Origin: Urophycis tenuis
Taxonomy: Eukaryota > Chordata > Actinopteri > Gadiformes > Phycidae
Length of the DNA stretch: 64,000 nucleotides
NCBI GenBank assembly: GCA_036785325.1
Contig: JAXIVH010000010.1
Coordinates: 3,328,968-3,392,967, forward strand
Direction of reading: 5' to 3'
Shown here: piece after piece, positions 29,557-40,237 of the stretch
Numbering within the stretch: position 1 is the stretch's first letter
Layout of the letters: each line of letters starts with the position of its first letter
The notes under the pieces: generated by a model
Database searches by the model: none
Seen by the model: only the letters and a program-made list of their open reading frames with translations
What the model was told of the DNA's origin: nothing
Position numbers and translations under genes: made by a program

Positions 29557-31058
29557 CAGGCAGGCCTATAAAGTAACCCACTTATATACATTCCCTCCCA
29601 CACACACACACACCCTGAAAGCCAATGTCGCTGGAGCATCCCTCATCGGTGCCATGATTGCTGCAGACCAGTTTGTTTTGAGATTAGAGCAATGAACTGT
29701 TCCAGTCTGAGCAGCGTACGGCTGCATGTGAGATCCAGCATTAATATATACACCTTCTGTTGTCTTGTATTTTATATACAACACACACACACACACACAC
29801 ACACACACCAAGGGGGTTATAGAGTTGCAGGTAGATATTAATGGCGGTCTGTATGATGCTACATGTCTGTGTTTTTCAGTGTCGTCAGTTGTTTTTTTGT
29901 TTTTTTTCTAGGAGTATGTGGCTAGTGAGGAAGAGGAGGATCCTGAGGTAGAATTCCTCAAGTCTCTGTCGACCAAGCAGAAGCAGAAGCTCCTCAGGTA
30001 GGCCCACTGTGCACAGCCGTCCTTTGTGTGGTGCGGTGATGCTGATGCTGTGATGCCACGCTGTGATGCCTACAACCATGCTCTTGAGTATCACGCACAT
30101 CCTTCATTTGACCCGTGTCGTGTAGAAAGTGCGTCGGTGCTTGTTGGCTTCACTTCCCTGTTTGCATATAATTAGCATGTCATAAAAGCATGCGGCGATG
30201 AATGACTGTGATGTCTTAACTGTTGTTAACAAATCAGGTGTAAGTTCTGTGCCTCGTGAACCGCCGTGTGCTGCTGCCCTCACAGGTGCTCAACAGGATG
30301 TGTCTTTATTCAACAGGAAGCTCGATCGGCTGGAGAAGAAGAAGAAAGCCAAGAAAAGCAAGAGCAAGAAACAGAAGAAGAAGAAGGGCAAACGAGGGCA
30401 CAAGAAGCACCAGGAGAGCAGCAGCAGCAGCAGCAGCAGTGACTCCAGTGACAGCAGCACTGACTCCAGTGACAGCAGTGACTCTGACTCCAGCCGCAGC
30501 CGGGGCGAGTCACGGAGCCACAAGAAGAAGAGGAAGACCAAGAAGGGGAAGAGGACCAGGGCCAAGGAGTCCTCCCGAGGCGAGAGGCACACCGAGACCG
30601 AGGGCCACAGGAGCCGGTCCTCCAGCCCCCGCGCCTCCTCCCGCAGGAGGCCCAAGGAGGAGGAGGAGGAGGAGAAGGGGGCCGGGGTGTCTCATAGCGG
30701 ACGGAGCAGGGCGGAGGTGTCGGAGGGGGACGGGGGTCGGAGCGGAAGGCGCGGCCCGGGGGCGGAGGGGGAGCCGGGGGGTGAGGGCTGGCCCTCCAGG
30801 GGGAGACAGGCCAGCAGAGAGAGGCAGAGAGGGGGGGGCGGCTCCCGGGGCGAGCAGGACCTCAGGACGGGCGGCCGGGAGCGGGGCAGAGACGACCGAG
30901 GTAGAGACGGGCCTCGTAGAGAGGGGGCCGCCGGGAGGAGAGAGGGGGCGGCTGAGGGGAGGAGCAGGAGCAGGGAAAGGAGAAGGGAACGCGAGGAGAG
31001 GAGGAGAAGCGGCAGCAGGAACAGAGAGGGGAAGGAGAAGAGCTCCCATAGAAAGTGA
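26889..31058 (+). CDS. cir1: Corepressor interacting with RBPJ 1 (CIR1)
   Basis: Ten coding exons: 26889-26960, 27269-27363, 27518-27591, 27685-27698, 27901-27953, 28044-28092, 28435-28555, 29275-29381, 29912-29997, 30317-31058. They encode 470 aa (human 450). CIR1 links the Notch effector RBPJ/CBF1 to the histone deacetylase complex (SAP30/HDAC) and is also found with splicing factors in the nucleus. The N-terminus [20 protein letters not shown] is the conserved CIR signature. [31 protein letters not shown] and a zinc-knuckle-like [16 protein letters not shown] follow. From about residue 224 it is Lys/Ser/Arg/Glu-rich: KKKK runs, a run of eight serines, then RS/RE repeats with glycine-rich parts. 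The fourth exon is only 14 nt (E-E-T-K-E region) and is required to keep frame. The last exon is very GC-rich, so open frames in other phases there are shadows. Confidence 0.95.
27203..27234. repeat. 32-bp perfect palindrome, cir1 intron 1
   Basis: TCATACCTATA, an alternating TA core, then TATAGGTATGA: the 32 bp equal their own reverse complement. It may be a microsatellite grown inside an older inverted repeat. Confidence 0.95.
29409..29554. repeat. (CA)n microsatellite, cir1 intron 8
   Basis: A CA array with CACCACAC interruptions on the left side, starting about 28 bp after the exon ending at 29381. A shorter CA array lies at 29778-29808 in the same intron. Confidence 0.97.
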
Positions 31059-33575
31059 TGCGTTTTTGTTTTTTTTGTAATTTTCTTAATGCTATAAAAA
31101 AAAAGTTTTCAAATGCCATCATTTTTATTCGAAAGGGCATTTTACTATCGGCTGCTTGCGGTCAACAGTTAAGACGGCCCCGCTCGTTTCACTTGGCCGT
31201 GGCATTAGGGCGCATATGTTCGATAGAGGGCAGCAAAGGACAGAAAATAAGGCTGAGCGGGCTGGAGCCGACAAAGTCATTGATTACTAAATAGTGAAAC
31301 TACATCCGACTTTTGACGCCTTGATCAATTACGTTTTTAGCAGGGAATCGGATTCAAATGTTGTATGTGCATAAATGCTGAACAAAGCTGTGTTTCTATT
31401 CTACATGGGCATCATACGGAGATGTGGTGGCTACATGATGTTTAAAATATGTATTTTGGGGTTCGATAATCCGAAATAAATCACCTGTACGCTCGATTTG
31501 AATTGTTTCGTATCGGTGTATGGAAATGGAAAATATTGACATGTTGGCAGGATAATGTTGTAATGTACGACTCCGTCCCTCTCAGTGTCTGTCTTGGTAC
31601 GGCGGAGAGCTTTTTTTTTCCAAGTTATCTCCAAAGCTAGATATGATATAGATACGATGTAGATATAGATATGATGTAGAGATAGACCTACTGTAAATCA
31701 AGACTCCGTCTCCCTCTCTGTTCAGCGGTGCGCCACGACGGAACGCTGCTTCTAATAAAAGCTTATCCGTGGATCTGCTTGGTTTGCCCTGAAAACACAT
31801 CTCCAGGCGCACACACGCTGATAAAATATAGGCCTAGAAAAAATATAAATAGAGATAAAGCAATGAATGGCTATTTCCCACCGTTTATTGATATATCTAT
31901 ATGAAGCATATTTACTTTTAATTGGTTAATATTAAAACTGAATAACTATTGTATTTATTTTAAAAACTAAATTAAACAAAAACTCAAAACTATAGAGAAA
32001 ATATTTGCAAACGTTTTTGGCAGTTTGTAGGATTTTCATTTAATTCCAGAGGCCTATATATTTATTCTGAGTGCTTTAAATAATGGGCCAGCACTCAACG
32101 TGTTCGCCTATGTATTTCTTCGCTCTTGGCAAAGCGTTATTTTTTTTATTCCTAAATTTCCAATTGCCATTATTATTTTTTTTACGTTTTCACTTTGGCT
32201 GCATGGACGCTTGTTGAACAAAGGGAAATGACAATAATTTCCCTTCTATTGCCTTCTGGTCAATTTCACTTCCTTTTCAAAGCGCCGGCCTGGGCGAGCA
32301 GCTCTCTCTCTCTTTCTCTCTCTCTCTCTCCCTCTCTCTCTGTCTTCCCAGGCCTCGCTGTCTTTATTCCCCTTTTTTCTCCGGGAATCGGACGCTGCAG
32401 TGCGTCCGCACAAAGAGCCCGGAGCGCGTCCTGCAGCCCTTTTCAGCGCGGGGCCACGGAGACTCAAAGGACCGCAGAGCCTGTGACTGCTGCGGTGCGC
32501 GTCACATCCAACATTAGCATGTGGCTTTCTGCCCCTCGCCTTTCAGAAGTTGAAGAACTGTTCCCATAACATCTAGTGTTTCTCCTCTCAGATGGAGAGA
32601 GGGTTTTTTATCCCGGGCCCACCATCCACACCGCTTGGTATGCAAATGAAAGCAGTTAATTTGGACAATTAGAATAAATATTCAGGGACCTTTGTCATCT
32701 ACCCCCCACGGAAGGCCCCAGATAAAGTGAAGCTGAACAAAAGATGTCTCGGAGATTAATTAGATATTTGATAAGACACGAATCCCTAATCGCAAATACA
32801 AGACACATGGGGCTGTTATGTGCTCCAAGTCATAATTAATACCATTTAACAAGATTTTCATTTAGGCGTGAAATCTCTTTTCCGGGGAATTGAACATTGA
32901 TTTATTCCATAGAGGAAATAGTTGCTGTGATTGTTGAAAACCTGATAGAATTTAGGGAACATAAAATCCGTCAATTTTTCTGAAAATGTTTTCTGTGAAG
33001 AAACGTGAAAATGGGGCAAAAATATAAAATCTAGATCACACAATTATCGCCTCGTTTTTCTTTTTTAGACATTTTTAATGAAAGGCTTATACGTGTGACT
33101 TTATACAGGTAAACATTTATATATTTTAGCAAAGAAATAAAATGATGAACTCAGTTTTTTTAAAAAGCTGTTTACATACATATCCACAAAGTGCGTCGAA
33201 ATGAAAGTCCCTGATGTCAGGTTACCAAACACGAATAAAACAACCAGAACGTCCACATGGAAAAGAACACATAGTTAGCGTCATATACAAGAAGCAACTC
33301 GCACTGTCCAACCTTTTCAACAGGTTCGGCACCCTGCAGACCCATGTTCTCATTGTCCTTAAAACAATCACAGGCCCTTCGCTTTGCATTTCTATAGATG
33401 GTTTTTAGCGCAATCAAATATTCGGTATTTAGGTGAACAGTAATGTTTTTTTTATGCTTTGCAAACGCCTCCTGTAATATTTTTTTTCTCAATTATTGTC
33501 TTTCATACAGACCCGTTTTCAATGCTGTGCAGATTAAATTCTGGATTAGTGTGGTTGGCGGGGGAGGGGGTCGCA
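31059..33575. other. cir1-sp9 intergenic region with 3' UTRs
   Basis: The two genes converge here. A possible cir1 polyadenylation signal AATAAA is at 31475-31480. Features seen: an AT-rich stretch (31850-32200), a CT repeat (32304-32341), and a 250-bp AT-rich, repeat-free block (about 32630-32880) with CAATTAG and ATTAATTAG homeodomain-type sites that looks like a conserved non-coding element. The T-rich region from 33050 is probably sp9 3' UTR. No further gene was seen. Confidence 0.5.
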
Positions 33576-35454
33576 TTAGGGCTCGTCGTGGGGCGACTGG
33601 TCCTTAATGTTGATCCTGGGGTTGACCCCCTCTAAGATAAGTTCAGGGGATCCGGATCTGGGGGTCTCCAGGTTACTCGTGTCGGTGTCACTGTCGCTCC
33701 CCTTTTTGCTTCCTCCCCCGGCCGTGTGTGTTTTGATGTGCTTGCTCAAGTGGTCGCTCCTCATGAACCGCTTGTTGCACACGGGACACGCAAACCGCTT
33801 CTCCCCGGTGTGCGTCCGCAGGTGTCTCTGGAGTTCGTCGGACCGCGTGAACCGTTTACCGCAGAACAGCCAATTACAGACAAAAGGCCGCTCGCCGGTG
33901 TGCCACCGCAAATGCGCTTTCAGGTGCGACGTCTTCCCGTACACCTTCCCGCACCCGGGGATGTGGCAGCTGTGGAGTCCCTTTCTCCGGAGGCTCGCCC
34001 CCGCGGGTCCCAGCCGCTCTGCTTCCTGGCAGTTGGGACAGTCACACGTCGCTCTCCCCGAGTACCTCCGGGATGACCTTGAGGAACTGCTTATTCCTGA
34101 ACTAGCCCCGGAAATCATCGCGTTGGCGGCGGACGCATCTGTGTATGTGGGGATAACCGTTTTGAAGCCCTCCTGGGTGAGCAAGTGCTGACCGGTTGAC
34201 AGCAGGTGGGACGCGGAGGGGCTGATGCCGGTGGAGCTGAACGCCGAGTGGGTCAGCGTGGAGAAGTCCGGGTTATAGCCGCTGAGCTGGGAGTGTATGG
34301 CCTGGGGCGTCCCGGAGTGCAGGGATGTCTGCAGCGAACTCGCCTGGTTCTGGACGTCCAGCCACGACCCAGGGTTGGTGTGGACGTCCCACCACGAGGA
34401 GGCCCCGTTCGTAACATCGCCGGAGATGGTCGAGTGGAACCCGGACTTGTACCACGACTCGTACGGGTGTGCCATCCCGACCCTCGGGTAAAGAGTCTCG
34501 GCCGACGCGTGGACCTTCGAGATGAAGGCCGATTGTCCTGACTCTTGGGACGCGACGCTCGCGGAGTTGGAAAACAGGCCGCTGTACTCGGTGGAAAACG
34601 CGGACGAGGTCGGCGAGGTGGAGGCCAAGCAGAACGCGCTGTTGCCGGTGCCGCTGGTCGGCGGTAGTCCTGTCGACGCGCGGCTGGTCGCTACGGTGAA
34701 CCCGGGGAGACTGGATCCCAAATTGCAGCTGGACGAAGATCTTTTCCACGGATGAAATCCACCCTTTGAGAAAGCACTCGAGTCTGGTAAAGTGGTCAGA
34801 GGACTGGTGTTGCCAATTTTGTTGCAGGTTGCGGCCAGCATCGCTAGTGGGGTAGTTCCGAAACGTGGCTCTTCCTGGAAGACAAGGCAGTCAAGTTAGA
34901 GAGCCGCCCAAACACAGGCTCGCTCAACTTCAGCGTAAGTTTCATAACGATATTATTTTACATGAGTGTGGACATAGGCCTTTTTTTTTATAACAGGCCT
35001 AACACAGACTGTGTTTTAGTAAGTAGCCCTGTATTGTAAAGACGGCTGGTTTTGCAATATATGAATAACATAATAGTAAATATATATTATAAAGACATTT
35101 CCCATCAAATTCCCGTTATTTACAAAATGTAGTTGTAGCAAAAGGCTGGTTCAAAAGTTTGGTCCTGTTTCGGACAGGCTTTAATGTAGCCTACAACACT
35201 GCGCGCAATTTCAAAACTTACAGTGAAGCAGCCAATATTGACCACAAAGGCACATGCATCTAGAACAACTGATTCCGCTTGATTATTAAAAAGATAGCAT
35301 TAATTTCAGAGACCGCTGTTGCTCCAGCGTGCAGTGTCCTGGCTGCGTCCTGGCTGCATGGGAATGTACCGAGCGGTAGAATCACCTCCTGACTCACACA
35401 GCTTCATGTCCTGGATTATAAAAGCGCTCTTACCCCGAGTATTGACGTGGCCAT
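33576..35454 (-). CDS. sp9: Transcription factor Sp9
   Basis: Two coding exons on the minus strand: 35434-35454 (MATSILG) and 33576-34874 (stop TAA 33576-33578), 439 aa (human SP9 484). Sp9 is a nuclear GC-box/GT-box binding factor of the Sp/buttonhead group. It is needed in limb-bud ectoderm and in ganglionic-eminence interneurons. Near the N-terminus [20 protein letters not shown] contains the Sp box. A serine/glycine-rich activation region follows (motifs [42 protein letters not shown]). The buttonhead box CDCPNC is near residue 285. Three C2H2 zinc fingers span about 308-390 and carry the Sp-type contacts [16 protein letters not shown] and RSDHLSKH. It is shorter than human because the Ala/Gly runs of the mammalian protein are missing. 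The short-first-exon layout and YDP-free but PESWYK-bearing middle separate it from Sp8 less clearly than the neighbours do: synteny with cir1 supports sp9. Confidence 0.95.
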
Positions 35455-35838
35455 ATCCAGAGTCGGTACTATGGTGAAGGTGCCTACAATGGTGTACGTG
35501 TCCAACAACTCCGGTGTTTGACTTGGGTCACACTAAGGGTCTCTTGGCTCGCAGCAGCCCCTCTACGTAGTTGTACACAGCGTGTTCTTTGAAGTACAGC
35601 TGGCAGCGGCCCGCAGCCAATCGGCGGCCGGCGCTCCGAGCCGGGGGGAGAGAATCAGCCAATGAGCGAGCAGCCCGCAGAGGGAGCCGCCAACAGCCTC
35701 ACGTCAATCATCTGTTGGGCAGCTCTGCTCTGACTGTCAAGTGAGATACGATTTAGTATTTTTAAATACATTTAATAATTCTACCGCCGAGAATCAATGT
35801 CTCTTTTTATCCAGGCTGGGGTTCACGCGGCGGAGCTC
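35455..35838 (-). promoter_or_regulatory. sp9: sp9 5' UTR and promoter region
   Basis: A GC-rich stretch upstream of the sp9 start. Two CCAAT boxes lie at 35617-35621 and 35659-35663 (plus-strand orientation), flanking GCGGCCGGCGC and a G run. NF-Y binds CCAAT in either orientation. No TATA box is evident upstream of the start on the minus strand. The GC content drops sharply after 35740. Confidence 0.5.
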
Positions 35839-35950
35839 GACCAGGTAAGAATTGTAATAATTTAAAACCTTTTTCTTAGTGGATTGCGCGTATGGACCAG
35901 GTAAGAATTGCGATAATTCAAAACGTTTTTGTTAGGGGATTGCGCGTATG
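35839..35950. repeat. 56-bp tandem duplication with twin splice-donor motifs
   Basis: Copy one is 35839-35894 and copy two is 35895-35950. Both start GACCAGGTAAGAATTG and end GGATTGCGCGTATG, with a few substitutions in between. Each carries CAG|GTAAGA, a consensus 5' splice site on the plus strand. Confidence 0.93.
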
Positions 35951-38609
35951 AAGCTGGAATAATTCCTCTAACGCCGCTATGAGAGCCAGAGCGATTTATT
36001 TCAGGTATGAATTTAAATCTCAATTGGGGAAAAAGCGCACGGCATTTTGATGTGTTTATTATGTGTTGCGTTCAGAGACAACCAATCTTGGTTCAAAAAG
36101 TTCAGATAGAAGTCCTCAGAAACAAATTCATATTCCTCGGCTGTTCCTGTCCTGTGTGGTTGGGCAGCCTTTAAATGGTCCACAGCTGGTTCCAACTTAA
36201 TGACGAGGCGCTGACTAACAGCAGTAAAGAAACAACTTTAACCGGATACATTCCCGTCATTTGATGGTGAATTATAACGGCAGCTGCGCTCTGCGTAAAA
36301 GGACGGCATGCGTGTTAAATGTTAGGGCGACAATGTGTGCGCTTGTGTATTGGCGTGCGTCAAACGCGCTCTTATTGTTGACGTTCGCTTAAATGAACAA
36401 CTTGATTTATTGTAAGACTGCATGTTGCTGCATGTGGTTGAATGTTGTGTTATTTCTGTTTTAAATGGCAATAATTGAATACGCCGAGGTGGTCCAATCT
36501 GACCATCAAACGGATAAGGCTGTGTCTTATCTTATCCACTTGTAATTTATGTCTTAAAACTTTATTCTAAATGAAATGCCATCTTATTATAAAGGGAAAA
36601 CCATCTCATTCTGAATGAAAGCAGCATAGACAACATGTTTATCCCAACTGGATGAAAGATTAAGTTTAATTTTAAGACATTTTCAAGAGGACTGATTCTA
36701 TCCTTTACCCACAGATTTACTATCTTGTATCTCATGCGCCCGTGGAATCGCAGTGGGAATGAGACAACATGCTAATTGCCTTGTTAATACACGCAGCGAT
36801 AATGCATTTATATAAAATTGACCTGCTCGAATATAGTCGCCAACCCTTTAAAAGTTAAAGCAATTTTCCAGGATGAAAAATATCCACGGTATAAGCATTA
36901 GATGTACAAAACGAGCAAATAATCTGCCATTATGGAGCATGAATGCAGCAGCCACTGCAAGCGCAATTTGTCTAAAGGCTCTTTTTTCTTTTTAAATCCC
37001 CACCTTCAGTGAGGGGAGAATAAAAAACCATTTTATCAAATACTGGACGCTGCCAAGAAAATTGATTCATTTTAGCAATCATGGCAATTTAGTGGAGTGC
37101 TATTAACAGTAGGCTATTAAATGTCTGTTCTGCATAAACAACGCTGATTGTTGCAAACGAAGTGAAAATAATTTGACTGCTTAAAAAAAGAATGCAACGC
37201 GTGATGATTTTTTTTAACGCTTGAACATCTCTAACGTATTTATTAATTCATATGTAAAAGAAAAAAAGACCTGTTAACTGCTCTTCTTTTTATCAAATAT
37301 TAGCAATGATATAAATATATTGTTTTTTCCCCAATTTTCCCTTAAAACATGCATATTCTCAAAGGAATTGGTTTATAGAGCAATACGATATATGGAAATG
37401 AAAAAAAAGTGTAGGCCTATAAAGGATAAATAATTTGTAAATGTCTATAAAGGACCATTTAAGCACATTAGTGTAATATATATTTTCACCCACCAGCAAA
37501 TCTAATTTTGTATTTCTATTTTTTGTTTGTAGAAAATATATGTGGGAGAATATGATCATGCCTTGTCATTGAAATGAGAATTTCTGTTGAATCTCTAATT
37601 CTGAGCCCCATTTGCGAGCACTTTTCTGTGGCAATTAGGTGCCTATTACGAGCCATTAGATTGATCAATGTACCTTAAACAATAGGAATGATTTATTTTG
37701 TCGGACAAAACGCTCTGCATCTATTGTGATGAGTTTAAGTGACGGTACATCCATCAGGCGTCGAGCAACAAAAGATAAATGATTAATTCAGACCTATTCA
37801 TTTAGATTCTTACTTCAAAGGTAGCCCTATGGCTTTAGCTCTACATTATTGGATCCTCATTTCATGTTAAGCATGACAAGATGCTGACTTAAGGATGGGT
37901 TTCTGGCTGCGAGTCCTCAATTACCATCTATTTGACGGCAAAGTTGATTTGAAGACAATTAAATATGTGGTTATTTTTTGTATCCATATAATCTATATTT
38001 CTGCCTACTAGTAGGCCTACAGAAAATATATGCCTATATTGTGCTAGCTGTTGCTTTGTGATCATGCAAATACATTGTTTTTATCATTGGAATTGACCCT
38101 TGTTCCCCAATCAGTGTCGCATATGGACGTATATCCCTTTATGTATTCTGAAAATGTCCCCATTAAGGGATTCGGTTTAGACATTTTTACTCCTTAAATG
38201 GTAAGGGGGTGCATTGCAATTCCACTTATAGTCTTTACATTTGAAAATGTGAAAAGAGTCTGTCGTGGGGTCTCAATGAATGACGTGTTGATTAGAAGAA
38301 GCAGAAAGTCCCCAAACTCACTTAAAGTAAGTTTGTGCCCGTTGGACAACATCTAAGTTTTTGCTAAATCTTGAACATAGGCTCAGTGTGCATGCTCAGT
38401 GACAACCTTCATTTCTGGCCAACGCAGGTTCTATTTCAGGACAGGGGATGCGCTGGAGCGCGGTCAGAGACCAGACATGGGAGACTTTCTGATCGCAATT
38501 ATTAAAAGGATCCTTTTGTTTCCGCTCACACGAACCAAGCAATCTGTGGGACAGACAGATCTCAAAAAGCTTTTTTTTTTTAAATTAATTAATTTATTTT
38601 TTGTACAAA
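35951..38609. other. AT-rich non-coding region upstream of sp9, candidate enhancers
   Basis: No coding exon was recognised. The stretch is almost free of simple repeats, unlike the rest of the window, and holds many TAAT/ATTA homeodomain cores. The densest-looking block is 37580-37760, with GGCAATTAGGTGCC and GAGCCATTAGATTGATCAAT. Such repeat-poor AT-rich blocks beside a developmental regulator often are conserved enhancers (inference). Confidence 0.4.
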
Positions 38610-40202
38610 ATGCCTCCAAAGAAGGTGTGTGTTGTAAGAGGATCACTTCGTTTTTGATCATGTGCAAATCTTGTGGGTTACATAACATAGCGAGTGCCGG
38701 CATTACCGCATTTTCTTTATGGTGGAGCAGGAGGCGTTGGGGGGCACCGAGACCACCGCCGCGCCACCTCTGATTGGAAGGTTCGGCGCCTCATTGAGAA
38801 GAGCAGTGGTGGGCCTTCCCAACGCGGGGTAGCCTACGTGAGCCCGTCTGAACACTAACACACACTAACCGCTGCTTCTCCGGACGCCGTGTCCATCAAC
38901 ATGCGCCTGGCAAGACGATCAACACGTCTGGCCTCCGCTGCGGTGTGCCCGTGTTTGGTGGCCGCGTGTTCATGTCTCCCCACCAAGAAAACGCAGACAT
39001 ATAGGTGGAGGTAACATGCACGCAGTGATGTTTACGGGGTAGGGCATGCTGAGTGCTTGTTGTCTCTCGTTTGTAAGGACGGATGGCAGTTTGTTGTGTG
39101 CGTGTTTACGTGTGTAGGAACAGGTAGATTAAACCATCTCTACATGCTGACTGGTTTGATCATGTCGGAAAGATTCTTCTGCAAACATGAGCCTTCCCTT
39201 CTTTGGCTCCCATGAGATTTTCCTCTCTCCAGTCAGTGAATGATGTAGTATATTATTGTACTGTATGTGTTTATTTATATGACATACCTCCTTGCTAATG
39301 GTGAGTGGGCATCATCTGTAGTGGTTATTGCTTGTTAGCGTTACTCTTGGCCATATTGAGAGGTTAGACAGCTGTGACCTGGTTACCTGCCCTGGTGTGT
39401 GTTCCCTCATGGAAACGTCAGAATATGTTTGTATGTCATTAATAACTTTACGCTGTAGACTGCAGTGTCATAGTATGTCCTGGTGACATAGTTTCCCCCC
39501 CCTCCCAAATGAACATGGCCTGTCACATGAAAACAGTTTGAGATAATTTACTGCCTTGCTCAGAGACACAATGTCTTCAGCCCCACTGACATCTCTTCAT
39601 CTGTGCATAGTTTGGATGCTTTTTGCACCTATAAGACTGTCAGTAGAAACAATAAAAGACCCTAAGGGCTTTCCTCAGCTACCAGGAAGTGCGTTCCTCA
39701 CACGTTGTAATGGATGTCCCATGAGATGGTCAAGGTCAGGACACGAGAAAGCGTCTGACCGCTTGTTTCTTCCATGATATCTGCCATGAGGTGTCTCTGC
39801 AGCAGCTCTCCTCCAGGGCTGGGGAACAATTTGCAGTTGGCTTTCTGCAGCTGCAATTCTAGGTTCCATGACTTAATTCATGACACTCATTGCTGCAGGC
39901 CCATGGCAGCGTTGGGTGGGGAAGGCTTGGCGTTGGTCTTCAGTGGCTCCTTTAAGACACAGGGACGTGAATGTAATTGTCTGCTAGTGACAAACCCGTT
40001 GTCCCATCAAAGTCCCCTCACATGGATTTTTTTTTTTCTTTAATTGACTTGTCAGATGCAGACAATAAACAAGGCGATGGCAGCCCAGAGATGTCCAGCA
40101 CGCTCCAGCACAGATCGAGTGATCCGCCAGTAATTTTCATGCTACCCATGGCCGTTTAGCCATTGTTGAAAATAGAAAAATCTATTCTACATAGGGCCGG
40201 AT

Positions 40203-40237
<35 letters not shown>

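Noticed and set aside
30256..31080. A 274-residue open frame overlapping cir1
   Set aside because: It is a shifted frame of the GC-rich last cir1 exon; the true frame continues the splice-supported CIR1 protein.
33607..34755. Several plus-strand open frames opposite sp9
   Set aside because: They are antisense shadows of the single large sp9 coding exon.
40207..40234. A28 tract as the tail of a processed retrocopy
   Set aside because: No gene-like or LINE/SINE body is visible on either side.
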